Source: Streptomyces sp. ASQP_92 (GTDB lineage Bacteria > Actinomycetota > Actinomycetes > Streptomycetales > Streptomycetaceae). From it: a stretch of 64,000 nt of DNA. Position numbers and translations under genes: made by a program. The notes under the pieces are model-generated. The model worked only from the letters and a program-made list of their open reading frames with translations, did no database searches and was not told the DNA's origin. The first letter of the stretch is position 1. Each line of letters begins with the position of its first letter. This document shows, piece by piece, positions 32,157 to 41,436 of the stretch. The stretch lies in NCBI RefSeq assembly GCF_025399895.1, contig NZ_JAODUA010000008.1, positions 124,001 through 188,000 of the forward strand, in the 5' to 3' direction.

Positions 32157-35100
32157 GTGCACAAGAGGACGAGGCCGCAACCGAAGGCGCCGCGCGAAAG
32201 CGGCACCGCCGACGCACTGGTGCGGGCGGGCAGCTTCTTCACGCGCGCCGAGGTCTCCGACGACCTGCGCACCGTGCACCGCACGGGCGGGCGGGGCGCC
32301 GAGGCGTTCTACCGGGACCGCTGGAGCCACGACAAGGTCGTGTACTCGACGCACGGCGTGAACTGCACCGGTTCGTGCCGCTGGAAGGTGTACGTCAAGG
32401 ACGGGATCATCACCTGGGAGACCCAGGCGACCGACTACCCCTCCGTCGGACCCGACCGCCCCGAGTACGAGCCGCGCGGCTGCCCGCGTGGCGCCTCCTT
32501 CTCCTGGTACAGCTACTCGCCGACCCGGGTCCGCCACCCGCACGTACGCGGCGAGCTCCTCACGATGTACCGCGAGGCCAAGGCGCGCCTGGGCGATCCG
32601 GTGCTGGCCTGGGCCGACATCCAGAGCGACCCGGAGCGGCGGCGGGCGTACCAGAGGGCGCGCGGCAAGGGCGGTCTGGTGCGGGCGAGTTGGGAGGAGG
32701 CCGTCGAGATCGTCGCGGCCGCCCATGTGCACACCATCAAGGAGCACGGCCCGGACCGGGTCGCGGGCTTCTCCCCCATTCCCGCGATGTCGATGGCCTC
32801 GCACGCGGCCGGCGCCCGCTTCCACTCCCTCATCGGCGCTCCGATGCTGTCCTTCTACGACTGGTACGCGGACCTGCCCGTGGCCTCCCCGCAGGTCTTC
32901 GGCGACCAGACCGACGTTCCGGAGTCGGGCGACTGGTGGGACGCGGCCTATTTGATGATGTGGGGCTCCAATGTCCCGGTGACGCGTACGCCCGACGCGC
33001 ACTGGATGACCGAGGCCCGCTATCGCGGCCAGAAAGTAGTCACCGTCTCCCCCGATTTCGCGGACAACACCAAGTTCGCGGACGAGTGGATGCATCCGCA
33101 CCCGGGAACGGACGGCGCGCTCGCCCTTGCCATGGGCCATGTGATCCTCAAGGAATTCTTCGTGGACCGGCAGACGCCTTTCTTCACGGATTACGTCCGC
33201 ACCTATACCGATCTGCCGTTCCTGGTCTCCCTCAAGGAAACCGACGAGGGGCTCGTCCCGCACAAGTTCGTCACGGCCGCCGACCTCGGCGAGGACACCG
33301 AGAACGCGCGCTGGAAGACCGTCCTCGTCGACGACGTGACCGGCGAACCGACCGTTCCGGGCGGCACGTTGGGCCATCGCTGGGGCAGCACGCCCGAGTG
33401 GAACCTGGACCTCGGGGAGGTCGTGCCGCGGCTCACCCTGCTCGGCTCGGGGGAGAGCGCCGAGGTCGTGCTGCCGCGCTTCGAGGAGACCACCGAGGAC
33501 GCCCCGGGTGTCATACGCCGCGGCGTCCCCGTCCGCCGGATCGGCGGGCGGCCCGTCACCACCGTGTACGACCTGATGCTGGCCCAGTACGGGGTCGGCC
33601 GCGAAGGGCTGCCGGGCGTCTGGCCCACCTCGTACGAGGACGCGGGGAGCCCGGGGACGCCCGGCTGGCAGGAGGGCCTCACCTCCGTACCTGCGGCCCA
33701 AGTGGCGCGCGTTGCAAGGGAGTTCGCCGAGACGGCGGAGAAGTCCGAGGGGCGCTGCATGATCCTCATGGGCGCCGGCACCAACCACTGGTTCCACTCC
33801 GAGACCATCTACCGGGCGTTCCTCGCGCTGCTCACCCTGACCGGCTGCCAGGGCCGCAACGGCGGCGGCTGGGGGCATTACGTCGGACAGGAGAAGTGCC
33901 GCCCGGTCACCGGCTGGGCCACCCTGGCGAGCGCCTCCGACTGGACCCGGCCGCCCCGGCACATGATCGGCGCGGGCTGGTTCTATCTCCACACCGACCA
34001 GTGGCGCTACGACACACTGCCCACCGAGGCGCTGGCCTCGCCGCTCGGTGACGGCCGCTTCGAGGGCATGACGGGCGCCGACTGCCTGGCGGCCTCGGCC
34101 CGGATGGGCTGGATGCCGTCGTACCCGACGTTCGACCGCAATCCGCTGGAGCTCGGCGACGCCGAGGACCCCGTCCGGCATGTGGTGGAGGAGCTGAAGG
34201 CGGGGCGGCTCGGCTTCGCGGGCGAGGACCCGGACGCGCCCCGCAACTGGCCGCGCGTCCTGAACGTGTGGCGCGCCAATCTGCTCGGCTCGTCCTCCAA
34301 GGGCAACGAGTACTTCCTGAAGCATCTGCTCGGCACCCACTCCAACCTGCCCGACGACGGCCCCCGGTGCGCCCCGCGCGATGTGGCCTGGCGTCCCGAG
34401 GATGTCGAGGGCAAGCTCGATCTGCTGCTCTCGATGGACTTCCGGATGACGTCGACGACGCTGCTCAGCGATGTCGTGCTGCCCGCCGCCACCTGGTACG
34501 AGAAGCACGACCTGTCCTCCACCGACATGCACCCCTTCCTGCACGCCTTCACCCCGGCCGTGGACCCGCCGTGGCAGGCCTGCTCCGACTATGACGCCTT
34601 CCGGGCGCTGGCCGAGCGCTTCGGCGAGCTGGCCGGCGAGCACCTCGGGGTGCGCAGGGACGTGGTCGCCACCGCGCTCCAGCACGACACCCCGGGTGGT
34701 GAGATGGCCCAGCCCGGCGGCAACGCGCTCGACTGGTCCAAGGGCGAGTGCGAGCCGGTGCCGGGCCGGACGATGTACAACCTGACGGTCGTCGAGCGGG
34801 ACTACGGCGCGGTCGGCGAGAAGTTCACCGCGCTCGGGCCGCTGGTGGACGAGCTGGGGGTGACCACGAAGGCGATCACCTTCGACGTCGCCGAGGAGGT
34901 CGCGTACCTGGGTGAGAAGAACGGTCGCGTGCGCACGGGAGTCGCCGAGGGCCGACCGCGCCTCGACACCGCCCAGCGCGCCTGCGAGGCGATCCTCTCG
35001 CTGTCCGGCACCTCCAACGGGCGCCTGGCGACGCAGGGTTTCGAGACCCTGGAGAAGCGGACCGGGCAGCCCATGGCCCACCTGGCCGCCGAGGCCGAGG

Positions 35101-35831
35101 GCAAGCGGATCACCTTCGCGGACACCCAGGCGCGGCCGGTTCCGGTGATCACCTCGCCGGAGTGGTCGGGCAGCGAGTCGGGCGGGCGGCGCTACACCGC
35201 GTTCACCGTCAACACCGAGCACCTCAAGCCCTGGCACACCCTGACCGGACGCCAGCACTTCTTCCTCGACCACGACTGGATCCACGAGGTCGGCGAGGCG
35301 CTGCCCGTCTACAAGCCACCGCTGGACATGCACCGCCTGTACGGGGAGCCGGAGCTCGGCTCCACCGACGGCAAGCAGGTCGCGGTCCGCTACCTCACCC
35401 CGCACAACAAGTGGGCGATCCACAGCCAGTACCAGGACAACCTGTACATGATGACGCTCGGCCGGGGCGGCCAGACGATCTGGATGTCGCCGCAGGACGC
35501 CGACGCGATCGGCGTGGCGGACAACGACTGGATCGAGGCGGTCAACCGCAACGGCGTGGTCACCGCCCGCGCCATCGTCTCGCACAAGATGCCCGCCGGG
35601 ACCGTCTACATGAACCATGCGCAGGAGCGCACGGTCGGCGTGCCGAAGACGCAGAAGACCGGCAGGCGTGGCGGGATCCACAACTCACTCACCCGCATCA
35701 TGCTCAAGCCCACCCATCTGGTGGGCGGCTACGCCCAGTTGACCTGGGCGTTCAACTACCTCGGCCCGACCGGAAACCAGCGCGACGAGGTCACCGTCAT
35801 CCGCCGCCGCGACCAGAAGGTGGAGTTCTGA
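32157..35831 (+). CDS. narG: Respiratory nitrate reductase alpha subunit (molybdenum catalytic subunit)
   Basis: A 1224-residue NarG. GTG 32157 has GAGGAG 6 bases upstream. The FS0 iron-sulfur ligands are His66, Cys70, Cys74 and Cys109 (H-x3-C-x3-C-x34-C). YDWYADLPVASPQ contains the Mo-ligand Asp of E. coli NarG, and GSNVPVTRTPDAHW follows. No twin-arginine signal, as expected for the cytoplasmic face. It binds bis-molybdopterin guanine dinucleotide and reduces nitrate to nitrite with quinol electrons passed by NarH/NarI. First gene of a six-gene overlapping operon. Confidence 0.97.
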   Translation: MHKRTRPQPKAPRESGTADALVRAGSFFTRAEVSDDLRTVHRTGGRGAEAFYRDRWSHDKVVYSTHGVNCTGSCRWKVYVKDGIITWETQATDYPSVGPDRPEYEPRGCPRGASFSWYSYSPTRVRHPHVRGELLTMYREAKARLGDPVLAWADIQSDPERRRAYQRARGKGGLVRASWEEAVEIVAAAHVHTIKEHGPDRVAGFSPIPAMSMASHAAGARFHSLIGAPMLSFYDWYADLPVASPQVFGDQTDVPESGDWWDAAYLMMWGSNVPVTRTPDAHWMTEARYRGQKVVTVSPDFADNTKFADEWMHPHPGTDGALALAMGHVILKEFFVDRQTPFFTDYVRTYTDLPFLVSLKETDEGLVPHKFVTAADLGEDTENARWKTVLVDDVTGEPTVPGGTLGHRWGSTPEWNLDLGEVVPRLTLLGSGESAEVVLPRFEETTEDAPGVIRRGVPVRRIGGRPVTTVYDLMLAQYGVGREGLPGVWPTSYEDAGSPGTPGWQEGLTSVPAAQVARVAREFAETAEKSEGRCMILMGAGTNHWFHSETIYRAFLALLTLTGCQGRNGGGWGHYVGQEKCRPVTGWATLASASDWTRPPRHMIGAGWFYLHTDQWRYDTLPTEALASPLGDGRFEGMTGADCLAASARMGWMPSYPTFDRNPLELGDAEDPVRHVVEELKAGRLGFAGEDPDAPRNWPRVLNVWRANLLGSSSKGNEYFLKHLLGTHSNLPDDGPRCAPRDVAWRPEDVEGKLDLLLSMDFRMTSTTLLSDVVLPAATWYEKHDLSSTDMHPFLHAFTPAVDPPWQACSDYDAFRALAERFGELAGEHLGVRRDVVATALQHDTPGGEMAQPGGNALDWSKGECEPVPGRTMYNLTVVERDYGAVGEKFTALGPLVDELGVTTKAITFDVAEEVAYLGEKNGRVRTGVAEGRPRLDTAQRACEAILSLSGTSNGRLATQGFETLEKRTGQPMAHLAAEAEGKRITFADTQARPVPVITSPEWSGSESGGRRYTAFTVNTEHLKPWHTLTGRQHFFLDHDWIHEVGEALPVYKPPLDMHRLYGEPELGSTDGKQVAVRYLTPHNKWAIHSQYQDNLYMMTLGRGGQTIWMSPQDADAIGVADNDWIEAVNRNGVVTARAIVSHKMPAGTVYMNHAQERTVGVPKTQKTGRRGGIHNSLTRIMLKPTHLVGGYAQLTWAFNYLGPTGNQRDEVTVIRRRDQKVEF

Positions 35832-37351
35832 TGCGCGTCATGGCCCAGATCGCCATGGTCATGAACCTCGACAAGTGCATCGGCTGCCACACCTGCTCGG
35901 TCACCTGCAAGCAGGCGTGGACCAACCGGCAGGGCACCGAGTACGTCTGGTTCAACAACGTCGAGACCCTCCCCGGCCAGGGCTATCCGCGTCGCTGGGA
36001 GGACCAGGAGAAGTGGAAGGGCGGCTGGGAGCGCGCCCGCTCCGGCAAGCTGCGCCTGCGCGCCGGAAGTCGGCTCAAGCGCCTCGGGCAGGTCTTCGCC
36101 AACCCCGAACTCCCCGGGATCGACGACTACTACCAGCCCTGGACGTACGAGTACAAGAACCTCATCGACGCCCCGGCGGGCGACGACCTGCCCGTGGCGC
36201 GGCCCGTCTCGGGGCTGACCGGTGAACCCCTCGACACGATCCAGTGGGGCCCGAACTGGGACGACAACCTGGGCGGCGCGCCGCAGCACGCCCCGCGCGA
36301 CCCCATCGTGGAGAAGATCCGCGACGAGGTCGGCGAGAGGATCCGCTTCGAGTTCGAGCAGAGCTTCATGTTCTATCTGCCGCGGGTGTGCGAGCACTGC
36401 CTGAACCCGGCGTGCGTCTCGTCGTGCCCGTCGGGGGCGATGTACAAGCGCGAGGAGGACGGCATCGTCCTGGTCGACCAGGACGCCTGCCGGGGCTGGC
36501 GGATGTGTGTGACGGGCTGCCCGTACAAGAAGGTCTACTTCAACCACTCCACCGGCAAGGCAGAGAAGTGCACCTTCTGCTTCCCGCGCATCGAGGTGGG
36601 GCTGCCCACCATCTGCTCGGAGACGTGCGTGGGCCGGATGCGCTATCTCGGCGTCATGCTGTACGACGCCGACAAGGTGACCGAGGCGGCCTCGGTGGAG
36701 GACGAACACGACCTGTATCCCAGCCAGTTGGAGTGCTTCCTCGATCCCACCGACCCGGCGGTGGTCGCCGCGGCCAAGGCCTCGGGCATCACCCACGAGT
36801 GGATCGAGGCGGCCCGGCGCTCCCCCGTGTACGACCTGATCGCCACCTACCAGGTCGCCCTTCCGCTGCATCCGGAGTACCGCACCATGCCGATGGTCTG
36901 GTACGTGCCGCCGCTCTCGCCGGTCGTCGAGGCGGTCGCCGCGAGTGGCCACGACGGTGAGGACGCCGGGAACCTGTTCGGCGCGATCGACGCCCTGCGC
37001 ATCCCGGTGGAGTATCTGGCCGAGCTCCTGACCGCGGGCGACCCCGTCCCGGTGGAGGCGGTCCTGCGCCGGATGGCCGCGATGCGCGCGTACATGCGCC
37101 GCGTCAACCTCGGCGAGGACCGGGACGAGTCGATCGCCGCCGCCGTGGGGCTGACCGGCACCGAGATGGAGGACCTGTTCCGGCTGCTCGCGATCGCCAA
37201 GTACGAGGACCGCTACGTCGTGCCGAGCGCGGCCCGCGCCGATGCCGACGCGCTCGCCGAGTCCCATCCGCTCGACGACGCCTGCCCGGTCGGCGACGTG
37301 ACCCCGGGCCGTGTCCTGTTGAACCTCTCCCCCACCCGGAGATCCGCGTGA
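35831..37351 (+). CDS. narH: Respiratory nitrate reductase beta (iron-sulfur) subunit
   Basis: A 506-residue NarH whose ATG (35831) overlaps the narG stop by one base (TGATG). Four cysteine clusters: CIGCHTCSVTC, CEHCLNPACVSSC, CRGWRMCVTGC (Trp replaces one Cys, giving the 3Fe-4S cluster), and CTFCF...CSETC. It relays electrons from the haems of NarI to NarG. Cytoplasmic side of the membrane. Confidence 0.97.
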   Translation: MRVMAQIAMVMNLDKCIGCHTCSVTCKQAWTNRQGTEYVWFNNVETLPGQGYPRRWEDQEKWKGGWERARSGKLRLRAGSRLKRLGQVFANPELPGIDDYYQPWTYEYKNLIDAPAGDDLPVARPVSGLTGEPLDTIQWGPNWDDNLGGAPQHAPRDPIVEKIRDEVGERIRFEFEQSFMFYLPRVCEHCLNPACVSSCPSGAMYKREEDGIVLVDQDACRGWRMCVTGCPYKKVYFNHSTGKAEKCTFCFPRIEVGLPTICSETCVGRMRYLGVMLYDADKVTEAASVEDEHDLYPSQLECFLDPTDPAVVAAAKASGITHEWIEAARRSPVYDLIATYQVALPLHPEYRTMPMVWYVPPLSPVVEAVAASGHDGEDAGNLFGAIDALRIPVEYLAELLTAGDPVPVEAVLRRMAAMRAYMRRVNLGEDRDESIAAAVGLTGTEMEDLFRLLAIAKYEDRYVVPSAARADADALAESHPLDDACPVGDVTPGRVLLNLSPTRRSA

Positions 37352-38076
37352 ACGCCGAGAACCCCGAGAACCCCGAGAACCCCGCGAACGCCGAGAGCCC
37401 CCAGAACTCAGCCGTCCCGCGGCTGGTCGCGGCCCGCTGTCTGCGCTACCCCGACGAGCTTCTGTACGCCCAACTCCCTCTGCTGCGCACGGCGTTGAGC
37501 GAGCACGCGGTCCCGGGCGCCGCGCGGCTCAGGGACTTCGTGGACGTGGTGGCCGCCACCGAGCCGCTGGACCTGGCCGCGCACTACACGTCCACGTTCG
37601 ACACCCGCAACCGGCGCTGTCTGTATCTGACGTGGTGGGCCGACGGCGACACCCGGCGCCGGGGCCTCTCGCTCGTGCGGCTGAAGCGGATCTACCGCGA
37701 CCACGGCCTGGAGTTCAGCCACGAGGAGCTCCCCGACTTCCTTCCGGCCGTCCTGGAGTTCGCCGGACGCCACGAGGAGCCCGGCACCCGGCTGCTCCAG
37801 GAGCACCGCGCCGGCCTCGAACTGTTGCGGCTCGCCCTGATCGAGGCCGGCACCCCCTACGCCGATGTCCTCGAAGCGGTGTGCGCCACCCTGCCGGGGG
37901 CCTCACCCACCACGAAGGCCGAGGCGAAGGCGCTGGCGAAGGCGGGGCCGCCGCGGGAGTCCGTGGGGCTCGAACCGCTCGGCCCGGGTGCCGAGCCGTT
38001 CGGCCCGGGTGCCGAGCCGTTCGGGCCCGGCGCCGAACTCCCCTGGCCCGGCTTCCCCGAGAGGAAGGACTCCTGA
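37348..38076 (+). CDS. narJ: Nitrate reductase assembly chaperone (delta subunit)
   Basis: A 242-residue NarJ chaperone, GTG 37348 overlapping the narH stop. It helps insert the molybdenum cofactor into NarG and mount NarGH on NarI, and is not part of the final enzyme. The conserved LRYPDELLYAQLPLLR, RRRGLSLVRLKRIY and LPDFLPAVLEF are present. Unusual: an N-terminal Asn/Glu/Pro repeat (ENPEN units) and a C-terminal triple GAEPFGPGAE repeat, both probably disordered and variable. Confidence 0.93.
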   Translation: MNAENPENPENPANAESPQNSAVPRLVAARCLRYPDELLYAQLPLLRTALSEHAVPGAARLRDFVDVVAATEPLDLAAHYTSTFDTRNRRCLYLTWWADGDTRRRGLSLVRLKRIYRDHGLEFSHEELPDFLPAVLEFAGRHEEPGTRLLQEHRAGLELLRLALIEAGTPYADVLEAVCATLPGASPTTKAEAKALAKAGPPRESVGLEPLGPGAEPFGPGAEPFGPGAELPWPGFPERKDS

Positions 38077-38801
38077 TGGAGCTGTTGCTGTGGGGCGTGC
38101 TGCCCTATGTGTCGATCGCCCTGCTGATCGCGGGCGTCTGCTGGCGGGCCCGCTTCGACCGGTTCGGCTGGACCAGCCACTCCAGCCAGGTCCACGAGTC
38201 GAAGCTGCTGCGCATCGGTTCGCCGCTCTTCCACTTCGGGATGGCGTTCGTCGTGCTCGGCCATGTGGTGGGTCTGCTGATCCCCCGGAGCTGGACGGAC
38301 GCGGTGGGGGTCGACGACCACACCTACCATCTGGTCGCCGTGTCGACGGGCGCCCTCGCCGGCCTCGCGGCGGCGGCCGGCATCGGCATCCTGGTCTTCC
38401 GCCGGTTCACGGTCCCCGCGGTGCGCCGGGCGACCCTGCGCAGCGACCGCCTGATGTACACGTTCCTGCTCGGCGCGATGGCGCTCGGCCTCACCGCGAC
38501 GATCCTCAACTCGACCGGCGCGACCGGGGACTACAACTACCGCGAGGGCATCTCGATCTGGTTCCGCTCGCTCTTCACCTTCCAGCCGGACTACCACCTG
38601 ATGGGCGCGGCCCCGCTCGCCTTCCAGGCACACATCCTGTTCGGCTTCACGCTGTTCGCCCTGATCCCGTACTCGCGTCTGGTGCACATGTTCAGCGCTC
38701 CGGTGCGGTACCTGTTCCGCCCGTACGTCGTCTACCGGCGCCGCGATCCGAAGCTGACCGGCAACCGCCAGGACCGGCGCGGCTGGGAGAAGGTGCGATG
38801 A
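38076..38801 (+). CDS. narI: Respiratory nitrate reductase gamma subunit (cytochrome b)
   Basis: A 241-residue membrane protein with about five helices and His residues within them (GSPLFHFGMAFVVLGHVVG; LAFQAHILFGFTLFALIPYSRLVH), the b-haem ligands. It oxidises menaquinol and anchors NarGH to the membrane. ATG 38076 overlaps the narJ stop (TGATG). Confidence 0.95.
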   Translation: MELLLWGVLPYVSIALLIAGVCWRARFDRFGWTSHSSQVHESKLLRIGSPLFHFGMAFVVLGHVVGLLIPRSWTDAVGVDDHTYHLVAVSTGALAGLAAAAGIGILVFRRFTVPAVRRATLRSDRLMYTFLLGAMALGLTATILNSTGATGDYNYREGISIWFRSLFTFQPDYHLMGAAPLAFQAHILFGFTLFALIPYSRLVHMFSAPVRYLFRPYVVYRRRDPKLTGNRQDRRGWEKVR

Positions 38802-39976
38802 GCGGGCGCACTCTCGTCCGCAGGCCCCGGCACGCCCTGGCGGAGCGGCCCTTCATCGTCATCTGGGAGGCCACCCGCGCCTGCCCGCTCGCCTGCCTGC
38901 ACTGCCGGGCCGAGGCGCGCCCGGACCGCGATCCGGGCGAGCTCGACTCGGTGGACGCCCGGCGTCTGATGGACCAGGTCGCCGCGTTCGGGAGGCCGAG
39001 CCCCCTGTTCGTGATCACCGGCGGCGACCCGTTCCAGCGCCCCGACCTCAATGAGCTTGTGGCATACGGGAGTTCGCTGGGCCTGCGGGTCGCGGTGTCG
39101 CCGTCGGGCACGCCCACCCTGACCCGCGCGAACCTGACGGCGGTGCGGGACGCGGGCGCGGTGGCGCTCTCCCTCTCGCTCGACGGGTCGACGGCCGAGC
39201 GGCACGACGCCTTCCGGGGGGTGGCCGGGGTCTTCGACTGGACCCTGGAGGGGTGGCGCACGGCGCGCGAACTCGGCCTGAAGGTGCAGATCAACACCAC
39301 CGTCACCCGCGCGTCACTGCCCGACCTCGCCGACGTCGCGGCCCTGGTCAAGCGCGAGGGCGCCATGCTCTGGTCCGGTTTCGTGCTGGTGCCCACCGGG
39401 CGCGGCGCCGACCTCGACGCACTGACCCCGCACGAGATCGAGGACGTGCTGCACTTCCTGTACGACTGCGGCTCGGTCATCGCCACCAAGACGACGGAGG
39501 GCCACCACTTCCGCAGGGTCGCGCTCCAGCGGGCGATCCTGGCCCGGCACGGCGAAAGCCCCGCGCTGGGGCCGCTTCACCGTCAACTATCCGCCAGGGC
39601 CGCCGAGTTGGGGCTCTTCGCGGGCGAGGGGCGCGCGGTGCGCAGGCCTCCGATGGATGTGTCATCGGGCCGGGGCTTCGTCTTCGTCTCGCACACCGGT
39701 GAGGTCCACCCCAGCGGCTTCCTGCCCGTCACGGCGGGCAATGTGAAGCACCATCCGCTGACCGAGATCTACCGCGGCTCGGCCCTCTTCACCATGCTGC
39801 GCGAGCCGGCCCTGCTGCGCGGTGCGTGCGGGCGCTGCGAGTTCAACTCCGTGTGCGGGGGCTCCCGTTCACGGGCCTACGGGCTGACCGGGGATGTGCT
39901 CGCCGCCGACCCGTGGTGTGCGTACGAGCCCGGCAGCTTCCCCCATCAGGACGACCTCCGAGAGCTGGTTCCATGA
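38798..39976 (+). CDS. Radical SAM/SPASM-type protein, possible haem-pathway enzyme
   Basis: A 392-residue radical SAM enzyme: CPLACLHC gives C29, C33 and C36, followed by GGDPFQRPD (SAM-binding GGE-like). The C-terminal cysteines CGRCEFNSVCGG and the later AADPWC could hold an auxiliary cluster. ATG 38798 overlaps narI (ATGA). NirJ/AhbC/AhbD-like proteins with this architecture make haem d1 or convert porphyrins; the next gene is a protoporphyrinogen oxidase and NarI needs haem, so a haem role is the best inference, not proven. TIGR04053-like annotation is likely. Confidence 0.85.
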   Translation: MSGRTLVRRPRHALAERPFIVIWEATRACPLACLHCRAEARPDRDPGELDSVDARRLMDQVAAFGRPSPLFVITGGDPFQRPDLNELVAYGSSLGLRVAVSPSGTPTLTRANLTAVRDAGAVALSLSLDGSTAERHDAFRGVAGVFDWTLEGWRTARELGLKVQINTTVTRASLPDLADVAALVKREGAMLWSGFVLVPTGRGADLDALTPHEIEDVLHFLYDCGSVIATKTTEGHHFRRVALQRAILARHGESPALGPLHRQLSARAAELGLFAGEGRAVRRPPMDVSSGRGFVFVSHTGEVHPSGFLPVTAGNVKHHPLTEIYRGSALFTMLREPALLRGACGRCEFNSVCGGSRSRAYGLTGDVLAADPWCAYEPGSFPHQDDLRELVP

Positions 39977-41370
39977 CATCGACACGATCGGTCATCGTCA
40001 TCGGCGGAGGCATCAGCGGCCTCGCCGCCGCCTGGGAGTTGCGCGGCCGCGCCGAGGTGACGGTCCTGGAGAGCGACGCGCAGGTCGGCGGCAAGCTCCG
40101 CACCGGCACGCTCGCCGGGGTCGCCGTCGACGAGGGCGCCGAGTCCGTGATGGCGCTGCGGCCCGAGGCGGTCGAGCTCGCGGAGGCGGTCGGCCTCGGC
40201 CGGACCCTGGTCGAGCCCGCCCCCGCCCCGGTGACCGTGTGGACGCGGGACGCGCTGCGCCCGATGCCCGCCGGCCATGTGCTCGGCATCCCGTCCGACC
40301 CGGCGGCGCTCGCCGGGACGGGCCTGCTCTCCGACGAGGGCCTGGCCCGCCTGCGCACCGAGCCGGACCGCCCCCCGGCCCCCGTCACCGAGGACGTCGC
40401 CATCTCCGCCTACCTCACCGAGCGGATCGGCCGCGAGGCGGTGGACCGCCTGGTGGAGCCGCTGCTCGGCGGCGTGTACGCGGGCAGCACCGACGAGCTG
40501 TCCCTGCGCTCGGCGATGCCGGGCGTGGCCGGGATCGCCGAGCGCGGCGAGCCGCTGCTCACCTCGCTGCTCGGCCGCCCGCGCCCCCGGGGCTCCTTCG
40601 TGCGCGGCATCGAGGGCGGCACCGGGCGGCTGGCGCTCGCCGTCGCGCGGGCGAGCGGGGCCCGCGTCCTGACGGGCACGACCGTACGGGCCCTGGAACG
40701 CACCGCCTCCGGTGGCTGGCGGGTCCAGGCGGTGACCGCGGACGGGCCGCTCCTTCTGACCGCCGACGCGGTGATCCTCGCGGTGCCCGCGTTCGCGGCG
40801 GCGGCCCTGCTGCGCCCGCACGCGCCCGCCGTCCACGGCGACCTCGCCGCGATCCCGTACGCGAGCACGGCCGTCCTGACCATGGCGTTCCCCCGTGACC
40901 GGACCGGGCTCGGCGCGCTGCCCGGCGGCAACGGCTTCCTGGTGCCACCCGTCGACGGCCGCACGGCGAAGGCGGCCACCTTCCTCTCCACCAAGTGGCG
41001 CTGGCAGGCCGCCGCGGCCCCTCATCTCTTCCTGCTGCGCGCCTCGGTGGGCCGGGCCGGCGAGGAGCACCTCCTGGACCGGCCCGACCGCCACCTCCTG
41101 CGGACCGCCCTGCACGATCTGCACCACGCGGTCGGCCCGATCGGCGAACCGCTCGCGGCCCGGGTCACCCGCTGGGACCGGGGCCTGCCCCAGTACACGG
41201 TCGGCCACGCCGCGCGCCTGGCCCGGATCCGTGCGGGCGTCGCCGCGCTGGCGGGTCTGGAGGTGTGCGGCGCGGCCTACGAGGGCGTCGGCATCGCGGC
41301 CTGTGTGGCGACGGGGTCGGCCGCGGCCCGGCGGGTGCTGGAGGGGTCGCGGGCGGTGGTACCCGGCTGA
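39973..41370 (+). CDS. Protoporphyrinogen/coproporphyrinogen oxidase (HemY/CgoX type)
   Basis: A 465-residue FAD protein. The dinucleotide-binding motif VIVIGGGISGLAAAWEL lies at about 7-23, and the GGVYAGSTDELSLRSA, FVRGIEGGTGRLA and YEGVGIAACVATG blocks are characteristic of HemY. The Gram-positive enzyme oxidises coproporphyrinogen III in the coproporphyrin-dependent haem pathway. ATG 39973 overlaps the radical SAM stop (ATGA), so it is last in the narGHJI operon. It would be a second copy if another hemY is elsewhere; this cannot be seen here. Confidence 0.92.
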   Translation: MTSTRSVIVIGGGISGLAAAWELRGRAEVTVLESDAQVGGKLRTGTLAGVAVDEGAESVMALRPEAVELAEAVGLGRTLVEPAPAPVTVWTRDALRPMPAGHVLGIPSDPAALAGTGLLSDEGLARLRTEPDRPPAPVTEDVAISAYLTERIGREAVDRLVEPLLGGVYAGSTDELSLRSAMPGVAGIAERGEPLLTSLLGRPRPRGSFVRGIEGGTGRLALAVARASGARVLTGTTVRALERTASGGWRVQAVTADGPLLLTADAVILAVPAFAAAALLRPHAPAVHGDLAAIPYASTAVLTMAFPRDRTGLGALPGGNGFLVPPVDGRTAKAATFLSTKWRWQAAAAPHLFLLRASVGRAGEEHLLDRPDRHLLRTALHDLHHAVGPIGEPLAARVTRWDRGLPQYTVGHAARLARIRAGVAALAGLEVCGAAYEGVGIAACVATGSAAARRVLEGSRAVVPG

Positions 41371-41436
41371 GTCGGCCGCCACCCTTTGGGCCGCCCCGCT
41401 CGCGCGCCCCCCGGCCCCCCGCCGCAGGATGGGGGG

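Noticed and set aside
32010..35681. A 1223-codon open frame antisense to narG
   Set aside because: A common artefact of very GC-rich coding DNA; low-complexity, no domain, and the sense strand encodes complete NarG.
37980..38040. narJ C-terminal GAEPFGP repeats as a separate gene or error
   Set aside because: They are in frame and end in a proper stop overlapping narI; ordinary repeat expansion in a disordered tail.
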